64,000 nucleotides of DNA from Pseudomonas sp. Tri1 (GCF_017968885.1 NZ_CP072913.1:4076001-4140000); one strand, 5' to 3'. Counted from the stretch's first letter, positions 39,067 to 49,536 are shown. Numbers and translations are program-made. The notes: generated by a model not told the origin, from the letters alone.

Positions 39067-40434
39067 ATGACACTACGCGTAGCAATTATCGGCGCCGGCC
39101 CGTGCGGCCTGGCTCAACTTCGCGCCTTCCAGTCAGCCCGCGACAAGGGCACCGCCATTCCCGAACTGGTGTGCTTTGAAAAGCAGCAGGATTGGGGCGG
39201 CATGTGGAACTACACCTGGCGTACCGGTCTGGACGAGAACGGCGAGCCGGTGCATGGCAGCATGTACCGTTACCTGTGGTCGAACGGCCCGAAGGAATGC
39301 CTGGAGTTCGCCGACTACACCTTCGAAGAACATTTTGGCCGCCCCATCGGCTCCTACCCGCCGCGAGAAGTGCTCTGGGATTACATCAAGGGCCGCGTCG
39401 AAAAAGCCGGGGTACGGGATTACATCCGGTTCAACAACGTGGTGCGCCAGGTCACCTTTAACCAAGAGACTCGCCGCTTCACGGTGCTCGCCCACGACCA
39501 CGGCAGCGATACCCAGACCTGCGAAGAGTTCGATTATGTGATCAACGCCTGCGGGCACTTTTCGACGCCGAAGATGCCGTACTTCCCCGGATTCGAGCAG
39601 TTCGGCGGGCGCGTCCTGCACGCCCACGATTTCCGCGATGCGCTGGAGTTCAAGGGCAAGGATCTGCTCATCGTCGGCAGCAGCTATTCTGCCGAAGACA
39701 TCGGTTCCCAGTGCTACAAATATGGCGCCCGCAGCATCACCAGTTGCTACCGCACCGCGCCGATGGGCTATGACTGGCCCGCCAATTGGGAAGAAAAACC
39801 GCTGTTGCAGCGCCTGGAAAAAAACCGCGCGTACTTTATCGACGGCAGCCACAAGCACATCGATGCGGTGATCCTGTGCACCGGCTACAAACATCACTTC
39901 CCCTTCCTGCCGGACGAACTGTGCCTCAAGACCGATAACCGGCTATGGCCGATGAATCTGTACAAAGGCATTTTCTGGGAGCCCAACCCGCAACTGATCT
40001 ACCTCGGCATGCAGGACCAGTGGTACTCGTTCAACATGTTCGACGCGCAAGCCTGGTACGCCCGCGATGTCATCCTGGGGCGTATTCAACTGCCCGACCA
40101 GGCCGAAATGATCGCCGACAGCCGGCAATGGCACGAACGGGAACAGACACTGGAAACCAACCAGCAAATGTTCGAATACCAGGGCGCCTACATCCAGCAC
40201 CTGGTGGACGCCACCGACTACCCGAACTTCGACATCGCCGCCGTCAATGAAACCTTCCTGCACTGGAAGCACGACAAAGCGGAAAACATCATGGGTTATC
40301 GCGACAAGTCCTATCGCTCGTTGATGACCGGAACCCAGTCACCGCCGCACCACACCCCCTGGCTGCACGCACTGGACGACTCGATGGCGGCGTACCTCGC
40401 TGAGCCGCCGATGTCCGTCCAGTCGATCGGTTGA
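39067..40434 (+). CDS. tmm: Trimethylamine monooxygenase (flavin-containing)
   Basis: A 455-aa class B flavoprotein monooxygenase, the normal length for Tmm. The FAD motif GAGPCG is at residues 9-14, the FMO signature [11 protein letters not shown] at 179-189 and the NADPH motif GSSYSAED at 204-211. It converts trimethylamine to TMAO. Identification rests on the near-full-length Tmm-like pattern ([46 protein letters not shown]) and the adjacent TMAO demethylase gene. AGGAGG precedes the ATG. Confidence 0.92.
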   Translation: MTLRVAIIGAGPCGLAQLRAFQSARDKGTAIPELVCFEKQQDWGGMWNYTWRTGLDENGEPVHGSMYRYLWSNGPKECLEFADYTFEEHFGRPIGSYPPREVLWDYIKGRVEKAGVRDYIRFNNVVRQVTFNQETRRFTVLAHDHGSDTQTCEEFDYVINACGHFSTPKMPYFPGFEQFGGRVLHAHDFRDALEFKGKDLLIVGSSYSAEDIGSQCYKYGARSITSCYRTAPMGYDWPANWEEKPLLQRLEKNRAYFIDGSHKHIDAVILCTGYKHHFPFLPDELCLKTDNRLWPMNLYKGIFWEPNPQLIYLGMQDQWYSFNMFDAQAWYARDVILGRIQLPDQAEMIADSRQWHEREQTLETNQQMFEYQGAYIQHLVDATDYPNFDIAAVNETFLHWKHDKAENIMGYRDKSYRSLMTGTQSPPHHTPWLHALDDSMAAYLAEPPMSVQSIG

Positions 40435-40449
40435 CCCAGGAGCGCCACC

Positions 40450-42792
40450 ATGAACGCACCTCGTGTTTCCCATCCGCGCGAGCCCGGACTCTTTGCCCGG
40501 GCCCCTGCCCTGGAGCGCTACCGGTTGGCGGCCGGCGGCCTGACGCTGGTGGCCTTGCAGCCCGGCGACAGCCTGCAAGTGATCGACCTTGAAGGCCGGC
40601 AACCCTGCCAATTGCTGGTCATGGATACGCTCGGTCGCAGCGCCCTCGCGGCCTGGGCACTGAACGGTTCGGCGGCCTGCGGGTTCATCGGCGCACGGCT
40701 CGCCGAACCGACCCTGCAAGCTCGACGAATCCACCAGGCGTTGCGCCGACGCGGCGTTGATCCGGAGCACCTGCCCAGTGCCGCTTCACTTTGGGACGAG
40801 GACAGCCCTGCCGACTTCAGTCGTCAGTTTGTCGCCAGCGATGAACTGTTGGTGATTGTCGCCGCGCCCGCGGGCCCCACGTCCGTCGACCGGCAGTACC
40901 GGCCCAGCGAACTGCGGTTGTGGGTGACACGGGCCAATCCCTCATCGTTGCTGCTCCCGGCATTACCCGAACCGTTGGGCGAGCTGCTCGATGAATTCAC
41001 TATTCACGCCGGCACCGCCCACAGTTACACGGTCGGCAAAGGGCAGTACGTGCAGGTGCTGGACGTGGCCGGTCGCCAATGCTCGGACTTCGTCGCCCTC
41101 GATCGGCGGGCATTGGATCGCGGCCTGGAACTGGACCTGGACCAGACCGTCACCCGCACCCTGAACGGCAGCGCCTACCCGGCACCGGGATTGTTCTCGA
41201 AGTTTTTCGACCGGCAGATGCAACCGATGCTGGAGGTGGTGCGTGACACCGTCGGCCGCCACGACTCCTTCGCCCTGGCCTGCGCCGCGCGCTACTACGA
41301 GAGCCATGGCTACTTCGGGCACGACAACTGCAGCGACAACCTGAGCCGGGCCTTGGCGCCCCACGGGGTCGAGGCTCGCAGCGGTTGGCCGGCGATCAAT
41401 TTGTTCTTCAACACCGGGATCGACGCCCACCAGCAGATGACGCTGGACGAGCCCTGGTCGCGGCCCGGCGATTACGTGCTGCTGCAGGCCATGACCGATC
41501 TGCTGTGTGGCAGCACCTCATGCCCGGATGACATCGACCCGGCCAACGGCTGGAACCCAACCGATATCCATGTCCGTATCTACAGCGAAAAGGAGCGTTT
41601 TTCCATCGCCATGAGCACTCGTACCACGGCCGATGCCGACCCGATCCTCACCCGTGAGTCCGCGTTCCATTCACGCACCAGCGCCTTGACCGGCAGCTTT
41701 GCCGACTACCGCAATTGGTGGCTGCCGCTGCGCTACGACGGCTATGGCGCCATCGAGGAATACCTCGGTTGCCGTGAACGCGTCGCGGTGATGGACCTGA
41801 CCGCCCTGCGTAAATTCGAAATCCTCGGCCCCGACGCCGAAGCCTTGTTGCAGTACTGCCTGACCCGGGATGTGCGGCGCCTGGCGGTGGGTCAAGTGGT
41901 GTACTCGGCGATGTGCCACGAACACGGCGGCATGCTCGACGACGGCACCCTGCTGCGCCTGGGCCCGGACAACTTCCGCTGGATCTGCGGCGAGGATTAC
42001 GCCGGGGTCTGGCTGCGCGAACAGGCGCAAAAGCTCGGCATGAAGGTCTGGATCAAATCCGCCAGCGAGCAGATTCACAACCTGGCCGTCCAGGGCCCGA
42101 TGAGTCGTGAACTGCTCAAACAGATGGTCTGGACCCCACCGACCCAACCGAGCCTGGAAACCCTGGGCTGGTTCCGCTTCCTGGTGGGCCGCCTGGACGG
42201 TTACGACGGCTGCCCGCTGATGATCTCGCGCACCGGCTACACCGGCGAACTGGGCTACGAAGTCTGGTGCCAGCCCGAAGATGCCGAGCGGGTCTGGGAT
42301 CGGATCTGGCAACTGGGCCAACCGCTGGGCCTGGTGCCGCTGGGTCTGGAGGCATTGGACATGCTGCGCATCGAAGCCGGGCTGATTTTCGCCGGCTACG
42401 AGTTCAGCGACCAGACCGATCCTTTCGAGGCGGGTATCGGCTTTTGCGTGCCGATGAACAGCAAAACCGACGACTTCATCGGCCGCGATGCGCTGTTGCG
42501 GCGCAGTGCCCACCCCGCCCAGAAGCTGGTGGGCCTGCAACTGAGTGGCAACGAAGGCGCCCACCACGGTGACCCGGTGTATCGCGGCCGGGCCCAGGTC
42601 GGGGTCATCACCAGTGCCTGCCGCTCGCCGCTGCTGGCCAGCAACATCGCGCTGTGCCGGGTCGACGTGGCCTGCGCCGACGTCGGCACGATGCTTGAGA
42701 TCGGCAAAGTCGATGGCCTGCAGAAGCGCATCAGCGCCGAGGTCACCGCAGCGATTTTCTACGACCCGCAAAAGAGCCGGGTGCGCAGTTGA
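40450..42792 (+). CDS. tdm: TMAO demethylase / trimethylamine-oxide aldolase Tdm
   Basis: A 780-aa two-part protein. The N-terminal half contains DUF1989 features with candidate Zn-ligand cysteines: RQCSDF (C211), HDNCSDNL (C294), and LLCGSTSCPDDIDPANGWNPTDI (C353, C358). The C-terminal part (about 410-775) is GcvT-like (VAVMDLTALRKFEILGPDAE, MISRTGYTGELGYEVW) and should bind tetrahydrofolate. This fusion is characteristic of Tdm, which splits TMAO into dimethylamine and formaldehyde and can pass the carbon to THF. It starts 15 nt after tmm, with CCAGGAG before the ATG. Confidence 0.9.
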   Translation: MNAPRVSHPREPGLFARAPALERYRLAAGGLTLVALQPGDSLQVIDLEGRQPCQLLVMDTLGRSALAAWALNGSAACGFIGARLAEPTLQARRIHQALRRRGVDPEHLPSAASLWDEDSPADFSRQFVASDELLVIVAAPAGPTSVDRQYRPSELRLWVTRANPSSLLLPALPEPLGELLDEFTIHAGTAHSYTVGKGQYVQVLDVAGRQCSDFVALDRRALDRGLELDLDQTVTRTLNGSAYPAPGLFSKFFDRQMQPMLEVVRDTVGRHDSFALACAARYYESHGYFGHDNCSDNLSRALAPHGVEARSGWPAINLFFNTGIDAHQQMTLDEPWSRPGDYVLLQAMTDLLCGSTSCPDDIDPANGWNPTDIHVRIYSEKERFSIAMSTRTTADADPILTRESAFHSRTSALTGSFADYRNWWLPLRYDGYGAIEEYLGCRERVAVMDLTALRKFEILGPDAEALLQYCLTRDVRRLAVGQVVYSAMCHEHGGMLDDGTLLRLGPDNFRWICGEDYAGVWLREQAQKLGMKVWIKSASEQIHNLAVQGPMSRELLKQMVWTPPTQPSLETLGWFRFLVGRLDGYDGCPLMISRTGYTGELGYEVWCQPEDAERVWDRIWQLGQPLGLVPLGLEALDMLRIEAGLIFAGYEFSDQTDPFEAGIGFCVPMNSKTDDFIGRDALLRRSAHPAQKLVGLQLSGNEGAHHGDPVYRGRAQVGVITSACRSPLLASNIALCRVDVACADVGTMLEIGKVDGLQKRISAEVTAAIFYDPQKSRVRS

Positions 42793-42869
42793 TCGACCAG
42801 ACGGACCTGGGCGCCACCCTGACTTTGACTGCCCCCACTACTCCGCTACTCAGACATGGGAATACGAAG

Positions 42870-44549
42870 ATGGAAGCGACTACGTTCGAGACCGTACCGC
42901 AGGCCGCCAGCTCAGTTGGCAGCCTGCACCGCAAGATCGATTGGCGCGGGGCTTTCTGGGTTGCCAGTGGCGTGCCCGCGCTGGTGCTGTTTTCAATCGG
43001 CGCGATTGCCGCCACAGTGGGCAAACCGGCGTGGATCGTCTGGATCGTGTCGATCCTGTTCGGGTTTATCCAAGCCTTCACCTACGCCGAAATCGCCGGG
43101 CTGTTCCCGCACAAATCCGGCGGCGCCTCGGTCTATGGCGCGGTCGCCTGGGTGCGTTACAGCAAGCTGATCGCACCGGTTTCGGTGTGGTGCAACTGGC
43201 TGGCCTGGTCGCCGGTGCTGTCGATCGGCTCAGGGCTGGCAGCCGGATACATACTCACCGCACTGTTTCCCGCCGACGCGTTGATCAATACCTGGCAATT
43301 GACCCTGCTCGATCTGGGTTGGATCAAGAGCGGCCTGTCGTTGCGGATCAATGCGACGTTCGCCATCGGTCTGTTGATCCTGCTGACGGTGTTCGCCGTG
43401 CAGCATGGCGGCATTCTGCGCTCGGCGCGTCTGACCCTGGTGCTCGGCGTGACTTCACTGATCCCCTTGCTGCTGGTGGGTGTGGTGCCGTTGTTCACCG
43501 GCGATGCGGCCCAGGCCAATTTCCTGCCGTTGTACCCTCTGGCCCATGATGCCGCCGGACAAGTGATCGATGGGCCCTGGGATCTTTCCGGCTGGACGCT
43601 GATGGCCGGCGGTCTGTTCATGGCCGCATGGTCCACTTACGGCTTCGAAACGGCGGTGTGCTACACCCGGGAATTCAAAGACCCCAAGCGCGACACGTTC
43701 AAGGCGATTTTCTATGCGGGCCTGCTGTGCATCCTGGTGTTCACCCTGGTGCCCCTGGCGTTTCAAGGCAGCCTTGGCCTAGGTCAACTGGTCACACCGG
43801 CCGTGCTGGACGCCAGCGGCGCAGTGGTTTCGCCAGCGGTCTACAGTGGCCTGTTGTCGCCCGCGATCTACAGCGGCATGGGCGTCGGCCAGGTGATGGC
43901 GGACAGTATCGGCGGCGGCAAACTGGTCGCCAACATCGTGCTGATCATGCTGGTGCTGGCCACCCTGCTGGCAATCATGACGTCGATGTCCGGCTCTTCG
44001 CGCACCCTATACCAGGCGTCGGTCGATGGCTGGCTGCCGAAGTACCTGGGCCGCACCAATGAACATGGCGCGCCCACCGCGGCGATGTGGACCGACCTGT
44101 GTTTCAACCTGCTGCTGTTGCTGATGTCCGACTACGTCTTCGTGCTCGCGGCCTCCAACGTCAGCTACATCATCTTCAACTTCCTCAACCTCAACGCTGG
44201 CTGGATCCACCGTCTGGATCGTCCTGACTGGATACGCCCGTACAAAGCCCCTACCGTGCTCCTGGCAGCCGGTGGCGTGCTGAGCTTCGTCAACCTGGCC
44301 TGCATGGGGCTGGGCGCGGATATCTGGGGCGCAGGAACCCTGATGACCGGCCTGCTGCTGGCGCTGTTGATCCTGCCGGTGTTCTGCTACCGCCACTATG
44401 TGCAGGACAACGGGCACTTCCCCGAAGCCATGCTTAACGATCTCTACGTTCAGGCCGATACGGGTCAGAAACGCGCTGGCTGGTTGCCTTACCTCACGCT
44501 GATCGCAGGTGTTCTTGTGGTGTACGGCAGCCATCAGTTGGTAGTCTGA
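42870..44549 (+). CDS. APC-superfamily permease of the trimethylamine operon
   Basis: A 559-aa polytopic inner-membrane protein with about 12-13 hydrophobic segments. The first helices ([59 protein letters not shown]) show the APC amino-acid/amine permease layout. It follows tdm by 77 nt on the same strand. Start ATG 42870 is preceded by GGGAATACGAAG; an earlier in-frame TTG overlaps tdm and has no site. The substrate is unknown; TMA, TMAO or DMA are contextual candidates. Confidence 0.8.
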   Translation: MEATTFETVPQAASSVGSLHRKIDWRGAFWVASGVPALVLFSIGAIAATVGKPAWIVWIVSILFGFIQAFTYAEIAGLFPHKSGGASVYGAVAWVRYSKLIAPVSVWCNWLAWSPVLSIGSGLAAGYILTALFPADALINTWQLTLLDLGWIKSGLSLRINATFAIGLLILLTVFAVQHGGILRSARLTLVLGVTSLIPLLLVGVVPLFTGDAAQANFLPLYPLAHDAAGQVIDGPWDLSGWTLMAGGLFMAAWSTYGFETAVCYTREFKDPKRDTFKAIFYAGLLCILVFTLVPLAFQGSLGLGQLVTPAVLDASGAVVSPAVYSGLLSPAIYSGMGVGQVMADSIGGGKLVANIVLIMLVLATLLAIMTSMSGSSRTLYQASVDGWLPKYLGRTNEHGAPTAAMWTDLCFNLLLLLMSDYVFVLAASNVSYIIFNFLNLNAGWIHRLDRPDWIRPYKAPTVLLAAGGVLSFVNLACMGLGADIWGAGTLMTGLLLALLILPVFCYRHYVQDNGHFPEAMLNDLYVQADTGQKRAGWLPYLTLIAGVLVVYGSHQLVV

Positions 44550-44574
44550 ACACCCTTGCTTGCAGATCTTCGCT

Positions 44575-44610
44575 AATCATCGAGGCGCAACGACGCCTCG
44601 GTGATTATTT
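44575..44610 (+). terminator. Rho-independent terminator after the permease gene
   Basis: AATCA-T-CGAGGCG, a loop, then CGCCTCG-G-TGATT followed by ATTT. The GC-rich stem with a flanking AT stem is a good terminator, and it lies between the permease gene and folD1. Confidence 0.65.
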
Positions 44611-44635
44611 CGCCCCTCTATCATTCAAGCCAACG

Positions 44636-45568
44636 GTGACTCCTTTGCTCAGCACCACCCCTGCACTTGCCCGCGATATCGACGGCAAGGCCATCTCCGC
44701 CCTGGTTCTCGACGAGGTTCGAGAAGAGGTTCTGGCCCTCGCGCACCAGCACATCTACCCCGCCCTGGCTGTACTGTTGGTGGGTGAAGACCCGGCTAGC
44801 GAGGTTTACGTGCGCAACAAACTGCTGCGGGCCAAGGAAGTCGGCATTCGCTCCCTGGAGTACCGTCTGCCAGCCAATGCCAGCCAGCATCAGGTACTGG
44901 AACTGATTGCCCAACTGAACGCCGACGTCACGGTGAACGGCATCCTGGTGCAGTTGCCATTGCCGGGGCATATCGACGAGGCGGCAGTCATTCATGCCAT
45001 CGATCCGATCAAGGACGTGGACGGTTTTCATCGCGAGAACGTCGGCGGCCTGGTGCAAGGCATGGAAGTCCTGACACCCTGCACGCCCAGCGGCTGCATG
45101 CGGCTACTGCACGAAACCTGCGGTGATGTGAGTGGCTTGCACGCCGTGGTCGTCGGGCGTTCGAACATCGTCGGCAAGCCCATGGCGACCTTGCTGTTGC
45201 AGGCTCACTGTTCGGTCAGCGTGGTGCACTCACGCAGCGTCGATGCCCCGGCGTTGTGCCGACTGGCCGATATCGTCGTCGCAGCGGTGGGCCGTCCTGG
45301 GCTGATCGATGCCAGTTGGCTAAAACCTGGAGCCGTGGTGATCGATGTCGGGATCAATCGTGTTACTGACCAGTCCGGCAGCCATCTGGTGGGCGATGTC
45401 GACTACGCCAGCGCACGTACCGTCGCCAGCGCAATCACGCCGGTACCCGGTGGCGTCGGGCCGATGACCATTGCTTATCTGCTGAAGAACACCCTGATCG
45501 CCAGCCAGTTGCAGCACGCGGCCCAGGCCCGTGGGCAGGCATCTGCCAGCCATCTGGTGGTGAGTTGA
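44636..45568 (+). CDS. folD: Methylene-THF dehydrogenase/methenyl-THF cyclohydrolase (copy 1)
   Basis: A 310-aa bifunctional FolD. Substrate-site [14 protein letters not shown] and [10 protein letters not shown], the NADP-binding [18 protein letters not shown] and [15 protein letters not shown] are all present. It oxidises methylene-THF to 10-formyl-THF, feeding PurU. The start is GTG 44636 with a weak ribosome site. A terminator lies between it and the permease, so it may have its own promoter. A paralogue lies at 54531-55436. Confidence 0.92.
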   Translation: MTPLLSTTPALARDIDGKAISALVLDEVREEVLALAHQHIYPALAVLLVGEDPASEVYVRNKLLRAKEVGIRSLEYRLPANASQHQVLELIAQLNADVTVNGILVQLPLPGHIDEAAVIHAIDPIKDVDGFHRENVGGLVQGMEVLTPCTPSGCMRLLHETCGDVSGLHAVVVGRSNIVGKPMATLLLQAHCSVSVVHSRSVDAPALCRLADIVVAAVGRPGLIDASWLKPGAVVIDVGINRVTDQSGSHLVGDVDYASARTVASAITPVPGGVGPMTIAYLLKNTLIASQLQHAAQARGQASASHLVVS

Positions 45569-45665
45569 GCACAACGCGTACGGCCCGTTCGAGGGTGTAA
45601 TGCTGTTCACTTGAGCGTTCCCGGAGATTCTGATCTTCCGTTCCTCGCGTGTTTTTTGGGTGGGA

Positions 45666-46305
45666 TTGGTGTGTATATCCGTTGCTGCGGTAACGGCGGC
45701 TTAGGGTTCCGCCCTGACGGCGGGTCACTTTCGAAAATCCGGAAGCCGGCCCAGGCGAAAGTAACCAAAGCGCTCATGCCCCACCACTCGGCACCTCGCC
45801 TAGGCTCGGTGTGCCGAGATCAACGTCCATCGCGAGGCGGCCTAACAGCCGACCTATGTCTAATGGCTGTACTCCGACCCAATTGTGGGAGCGGGCTTGC
45901 TCGCGAAAGCTGTGGGTCAGTTTGCAGTGATGTTGGATGTGCCAACGCCTTCGCGAGCAAGCTCGCTCCCACAGGAGAAACGCGGTCTCACCAAAAACCA
46001 GGTCGGCTATCAGGCCGCCTCGCGGTGGACGTTGATCTCAGCGCCCCGTTAACCACGACGGCCGAACGCAGGCATTGTGGAGTGGGCACCTCGGCATGGA
46101 TGCCGAGGTAGCCGCGCTGGGCCATGGATGGCCCTTCGCGGCGGCCCACGGAGCAATGCCGGAGTGAGGGAACACCGAGCCTAGGCGAGGTGCCGAGTGG
46201 TGGGGCAAAGCGCTTTTGGTTACTTTTGGCGCTCTTCCAAAAGTGACCCGCTGTAAGAGCGGAACCGCCAGCAGCCGTTACCGCAGAAACGGATATACAC
46301 ACCAA
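45666..46305. repeat. Large (about 640-bp) imperfect inverted repeat with central REPIN
   Basis: The outer ends are GGTGTGTATATCCG at the left and its inverse at the right. Long arms follow, including CCACCACTCGGCACCTCGCC in both. Inner parts around GAGATCAACGTCCA (45818-45860 and its inverse at 46000-46042) are also inverted, so the arms run about 200 bp; the left arm lacks a block present in the right. It fills the gap between folD1 and amtB. Open frames here end inside the repeat and are not credited. Confidence 0.75.
45883..45975. repeat. REPIN at the centre of the large inverted repeat
   Basis: TGTGGGAGCGGGCTTGCTCGCG and the inverted CGCGAGCAAGCTCGCTCCCACA. It occupies the loop of the larger inverted repeat. 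Confidence 0.85.
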
Positions 46306-46376
46306 AGCAAGTAGATACAGCACCACTTTTTCTAAGTGAACACTCGAAGGTGAACCATGTCGATCAACAGCAACGA

Positions 46377-47702
46377 TCAGTGGTTGTAAGCACGCTCGTT
46401 GTGTTCAGCCAGGTCCAGCCCCATCTCCTCCACCGACTCATCGGCGCGCAAGCCGATCACCGCGTTGATCACCTTGAGAATGACCCAACTGACGACAAAG
46501 CAGTAAACCGTCGTCAGCAGTACGCCTTTGATTTGCGCCACGACCTGAGCCCCCATGGTCACGCCTTCGACCAATCCCCCCACCGACGGCACACAGAACA
46601 CCCCGGTCAACACCGCGCCAATCATCCCGCCAATGCCGTGCAAGCCGAACACGTCGAGGCTGTCGTCATAACCGAAGCGACGCTTGAGCACGGTGACGCT
46701 CAAGTAGCAGAACACCCCGCACAACAAACCGATGGCCAACGCACCGCCGACACCGACATAGGCACACGCTGGGGTGATGCCGACCAGCCCGGCCAAGGCG
46801 CCACTGGCCAGGCCCAGAGCGCTAGGTTTGCCAACCTTGAACCACTCGGTGAACATCCAGCCAAGAATGCCCGCGCAGGCCCCCAACTGGGTGTTGAGCA
46901 TGACGATGCCCGAAGTACCGTTGAGGCCACCGCCGGAACCAATGTTGAAGCCGAACCAACCCACCCAGAGCATCGCCGCACCGGCCATGGTCAGGCTCAG
47001 GTTGTGGGCTGGCATCGGCGTGTTCTGATAGCCCTTGCGCTTGCCAAGGATCAGGCACGCGGCCAGAGCGGCGACGCCGGCATTGATGTGCACGGCGGTG
47101 CCACCGGCGAAATCGAGTACCCCCCAGTTATGCATCAAAGCGCCCGCGCCACCCCAGACCATATGCGCCACCGGGGCGTACACCAGGGTGAACCACAACG
47201 CCATGAACCACAGCGCCGCCGAAAACTTCATGCGTTCGGCGAACGCACCGGCAATCAGCGCCGGGGTGATGATCGCGAAGGTCATCTGGAAGGTCACGAA
47301 CACGCCCTCCGGAATATCCCCCACCAGACTCTCCGGGGTCATGCCCGCCAGAAAGGCCCGGCTCAAACCGCCGACGAAACTGTTGAACGTCACCTGCCCC
47401 TCGATCATGCCGGTGCTGTCGACCACCATGCTGTAGCCATAGATCACCCACAGTACGCCGACCAGGCCGGCGATGCCGAAGCACTGGGTGAACAGCGAAA
47501 GCATGTTTTTTGCCCGGACCAGGCCACCGTAAAACAATGCCAGACCCGGTAGACACATGAACAGCACCAGCACCGCGGCAGTGACCATCCAGGCGGTGCT
47601 GCCGGTGTTCAAGGCGGGGGCATCGGCGGCCTGGACCATTGGCGCAAATGCACCGGTCGCCAATAAGCCAAGAAGGGATTTGCCGAGAAGACGATTGACC
47701 AT
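46377..47702 (-). CDS. amtB: Ammonium/methylammonium transporter AmtB
   Basis: A 441-aa precursor. The N terminus has a signal-like stretch ending MVQAADAPALNTG, followed by 11 membrane segments. Amt signatures are present: LFYGGLVRAKNMLS, FAGGTAVHINAGVAALAACL and YDDSLDVFGLHGIGGMIGA with the pore His. Besides ammonium the family carries methylammonium, which fits the island. ATG 47702 has GGAG upstream; the longer in-frame reading runs into a REP array. No glnK gene is adjacent. It lies downstream of the gmaS-mgs operon on the same strand but is separated by the 368-bp REP array. Confidence 0.92.
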   Translation of the reverse strand: MVNRLLGKSLLGLLATGAFAPMVQAADAPALNTGSTAWMVTAAVLVLFMCLPGLALFYGGLVRAKNMLSLFTQCFGIAGLVGVLWVIYGYSMVVDSTGMIEGQVTFNSFVGGLSRAFLAGMTPESLVGDIPEGVFVTFQMTFAIITPALIAGAFAERMKFSAALWFMALWFTLVYAPVAHMVWGGAGALMHNWGVLDFAGGTAVHINAGVAALAACLILGKRKGYQNTPMPAHNLSLTMAGAAMLWVGWFGFNIGSGGGLNGTSGIVMLNTQLGACAGILGWMFTEWFKVGKPSALGLASGALAGLVGITPACAYVGVGGALAIGLLCGVFCYLSVTVLKRRFGYDDSLDVFGLHGIGGMIGAVLTGVFCVPSVGGLVEGVTMGAQVVAQIKGVLLTTVYCFVVSWVILKVINAVIGLRADESVEEMGLDLAEHNERAYNH

Positions 47703-47805
47703 GTTCAAAGCTCCTGCAAAGAAAGGTGGGTGTCGGGCAGCGAGCAGTAAAGAATGAGACACGGGCCTTTTCAGCCTCTCGAATATAAATGCCATGAACA
47801 GGACT

Positions 47806-48173
47806 TGTGGGAACGAGCCTGCTCGCGATAGCGGCGGGTCAGCTTGCATCGGTTTTGCCTGTGCCGCCGTCTTCGCGAGCAAGCTCGCTCCCACAGGTTT
47901 TTCCGGGGCGTTCACAGGCATCGCGCACGCCACAGATCCCTTGTGGGAGCGAGCCTGCTCGCGATAGCGGCGGGTCAGCTTGCGTCGGTTTTGACTGTGC
48001 CGCCGTCTTCGCGAGCAAGCTCGCTCCCACAGGTTTTTCCGGGGCGTTCACAGGCATCGCGCACGCCACAGATCCCTTGTGGGAGCGAGCCTGCTCGCGA
48101 TAGCGGCGGGTCAGCTTGCATCGGTTTTGCCTGTACCGCCGTCTTCGCGAGCAGGCTCGCTCCCACAGTTTTT
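47806..48173. repeat. Tandem REPIN array, 136-bp period
   Basis: Two full units and a partial third, with starts at 47806, 47942 and 48078. Each unit holds an inverted REP pair (GGGAGCGAGCCTGCTCGCGAT ... CGCGAGCAAGCTCGCTCCCAC) and a nearly identical spacer containing TTCCGGGGCGTTCACAGG. It lies between mgsC and amtB. It is not CRISPR, because spacers repeat along with the palindromes. Confidence 0.9.
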
Positions 48174-48175
48174 TG

Positions 48176-49516
48176 TCAGTAACCGGTACCAGAGCCTGGA
48201 ACCCAGTTGGTCCCCGCCAACGGCACCCGGGCCATGGCCGCTGACTCCACCGTCAGCGCTACCAAATCCTCGGGGTCGAGGTTGTGCAGGTGCGACTTGC
48301 CGCAAGCCCGGGCCATGGTCTGGGCTTCCAGCACCAGGACACGCAGGTAGTTGGCCAAGCGGCGACCGCCTTCCACCGGGTCCAGTCGTTTGGACAATTC
48401 CGGGTCCTGCGTGGTGATCCCGGCCGGGTCGCGACCGTTCTGCCAGTCATCGTAGAAACCTGCGGCCGAACCGATTTTCTTCAGTTCCTCGTCCAGGCGC
48501 GGGTGATTGTCGCCCAGCGCAATCAGCGCAGCGGTGCCGATGGCCACCGCATCCGCGCCCAGTGCCATGGCCTTGGCGACGTCGGCACCGTTGCGAATCC
48601 CTCCTGAAACGATCAGCTGAACCTTGCGATGCATGCCCATTTCCTGCAAAGCCTGTACCGCTTGCGGGATGGCCGACAAAATCGGAATTCCCACGTGTTC
48701 GATAAAGACCTCCTGGGTCGCCGCCGTCCCGCCCTGCATGCCATCGAGCACGATCACATCCGCCCCGGCCTTCACGGCCAACTTGACGTCGTAGTACGGC
48801 CGGCTGGCGCCGATTTTCACGTAGATCGGTTTTTCCCAATCAGTGATTTCGCGCAGCTCGGCAATCTTGATTGCCAGGTCATCCGGGCCGGTCCAGTCGG
48901 GGTGACGGCAGGCACTGCGCTGATCGACGCCAATCGGCAAGGTGCGCATGCCGGCAACACGCTCGGTGACTTTCATCCCCAGCAACATACCGCCGCCACC
49001 GGGTTTGGCGCCCTGCCCCAGGACGATTTCGATCGCGTCAGCCTTGCGCAGGTCGTCCGGGTTCATGCCGTAGCGCGACGGCAAGTACTGATAGACCAAA
49101 TGCTGCGACTGGCCGCGCTCCTCCGGGGTCATGCCGCCGTCACCGGTGGTGGTGCTGGTACCGGCGATGGTCGCGCCACGGCCCAGGGCCTCCTTGGCAT
49201 TGGCCGACAACGCACCAAAACTCATGCCGGCAATGGTCACCGGAATCTTCAGGTGGATCGGCTTCTTGGCAAAGCGGTTGCCGAGGATCACATCGGTGCC
49301 GCACTTCTCCCGATAGCCTTCCAACGGGTAACGCGAAACGCTGGCGCCAAGCAGCAGCAAGTCATCGAAGTGCGGCAGTTTGCGCTTGGTGCCACCGCCG
49401 CGAATATCGTAGATGCCGGTCTCGGCGGCACGCTGGATTTCCTGGATGGTCAGGCGGTCGAAGGTGGCTGACTCGCGCAGTACCGGAGCCGCTTTTTCGC
49501 TGATTGGATCGCTCAT
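48176..49516 (-). CDS. mgsC: N-methylglutamate synthase subunit C (glutamate-synthase-like FMN protein)
   Basis: A 446-aa GltB-FMN-domain protein (GlxD-like). Landmarks are MSFGALSANAKEALGRGA, GDGGMTPEERG, VLGQGAKPGGGGMLLG, IYVKIGASRPYYDVKLAVKAGADVIVLDGMQGG and GGIRNGADVAKAMALGADAVAIG (FMN phosphate site). As part of MgsABC it makes N-methylglutamate from methylamine delivered by gamma-glutamylmethylamide and 2-oxoglutarate. Elsewhere such genes are called glxD. The adjacent gmaS-like gene decides the name here. It follows mgsB by 20 nt. Confidence 0.87.
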   Translation of the reverse strand: MSDPISEKAAPVLRESATFDRLTIQEIQRAAETGIYDIRGGGTKRKLPHFDDLLLLGASVSRYPLEGYREKCGTDVILGNRFAKKPIHLKIPVTIAGMSFGALSANAKEALGRGATIAGTSTTTGDGGMTPEERGQSQHLVYQYLPSRYGMNPDDLRKADAIEIVLGQGAKPGGGGMLLGMKVTERVAGMRTLPIGVDQRSACRHPDWTGPDDLAIKIAELREITDWEKPIYVKIGASRPYYDVKLAVKAGADVIVLDGMQGGTAATQEVFIEHVGIPILSAIPQAVQALQEMGMHRKVQLIVSGGIRNGADVAKAMALGADAVAIGTAALIALGDNHPRLDEELKKIGSAAGFYDDWQNGRDPAGITTQDPELSKRLDPVEGGRRLANYLRVLVLEAQTMARACGKSHLHNLDPEDLVALTVESAAMARVPLAGTNWVPGSGTGY

Positions 49517-49536
49517 ATCTGTTCTCCTCGCGCGGA

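Noticed and set aside
45611..46326. Short open frames inside the large inverted repeat
   Set aside because: They begin and end within repeat sequence, lack ribosome sites and show no domain; likely the kind of spurious hypothetical proteins annotated over repeats.
47806..48173. CRISPR array
   Set aside because: Regular spacing exists, but the spacers are themselves repeated and the repeats are REP palindromes; no cas genes nearby.
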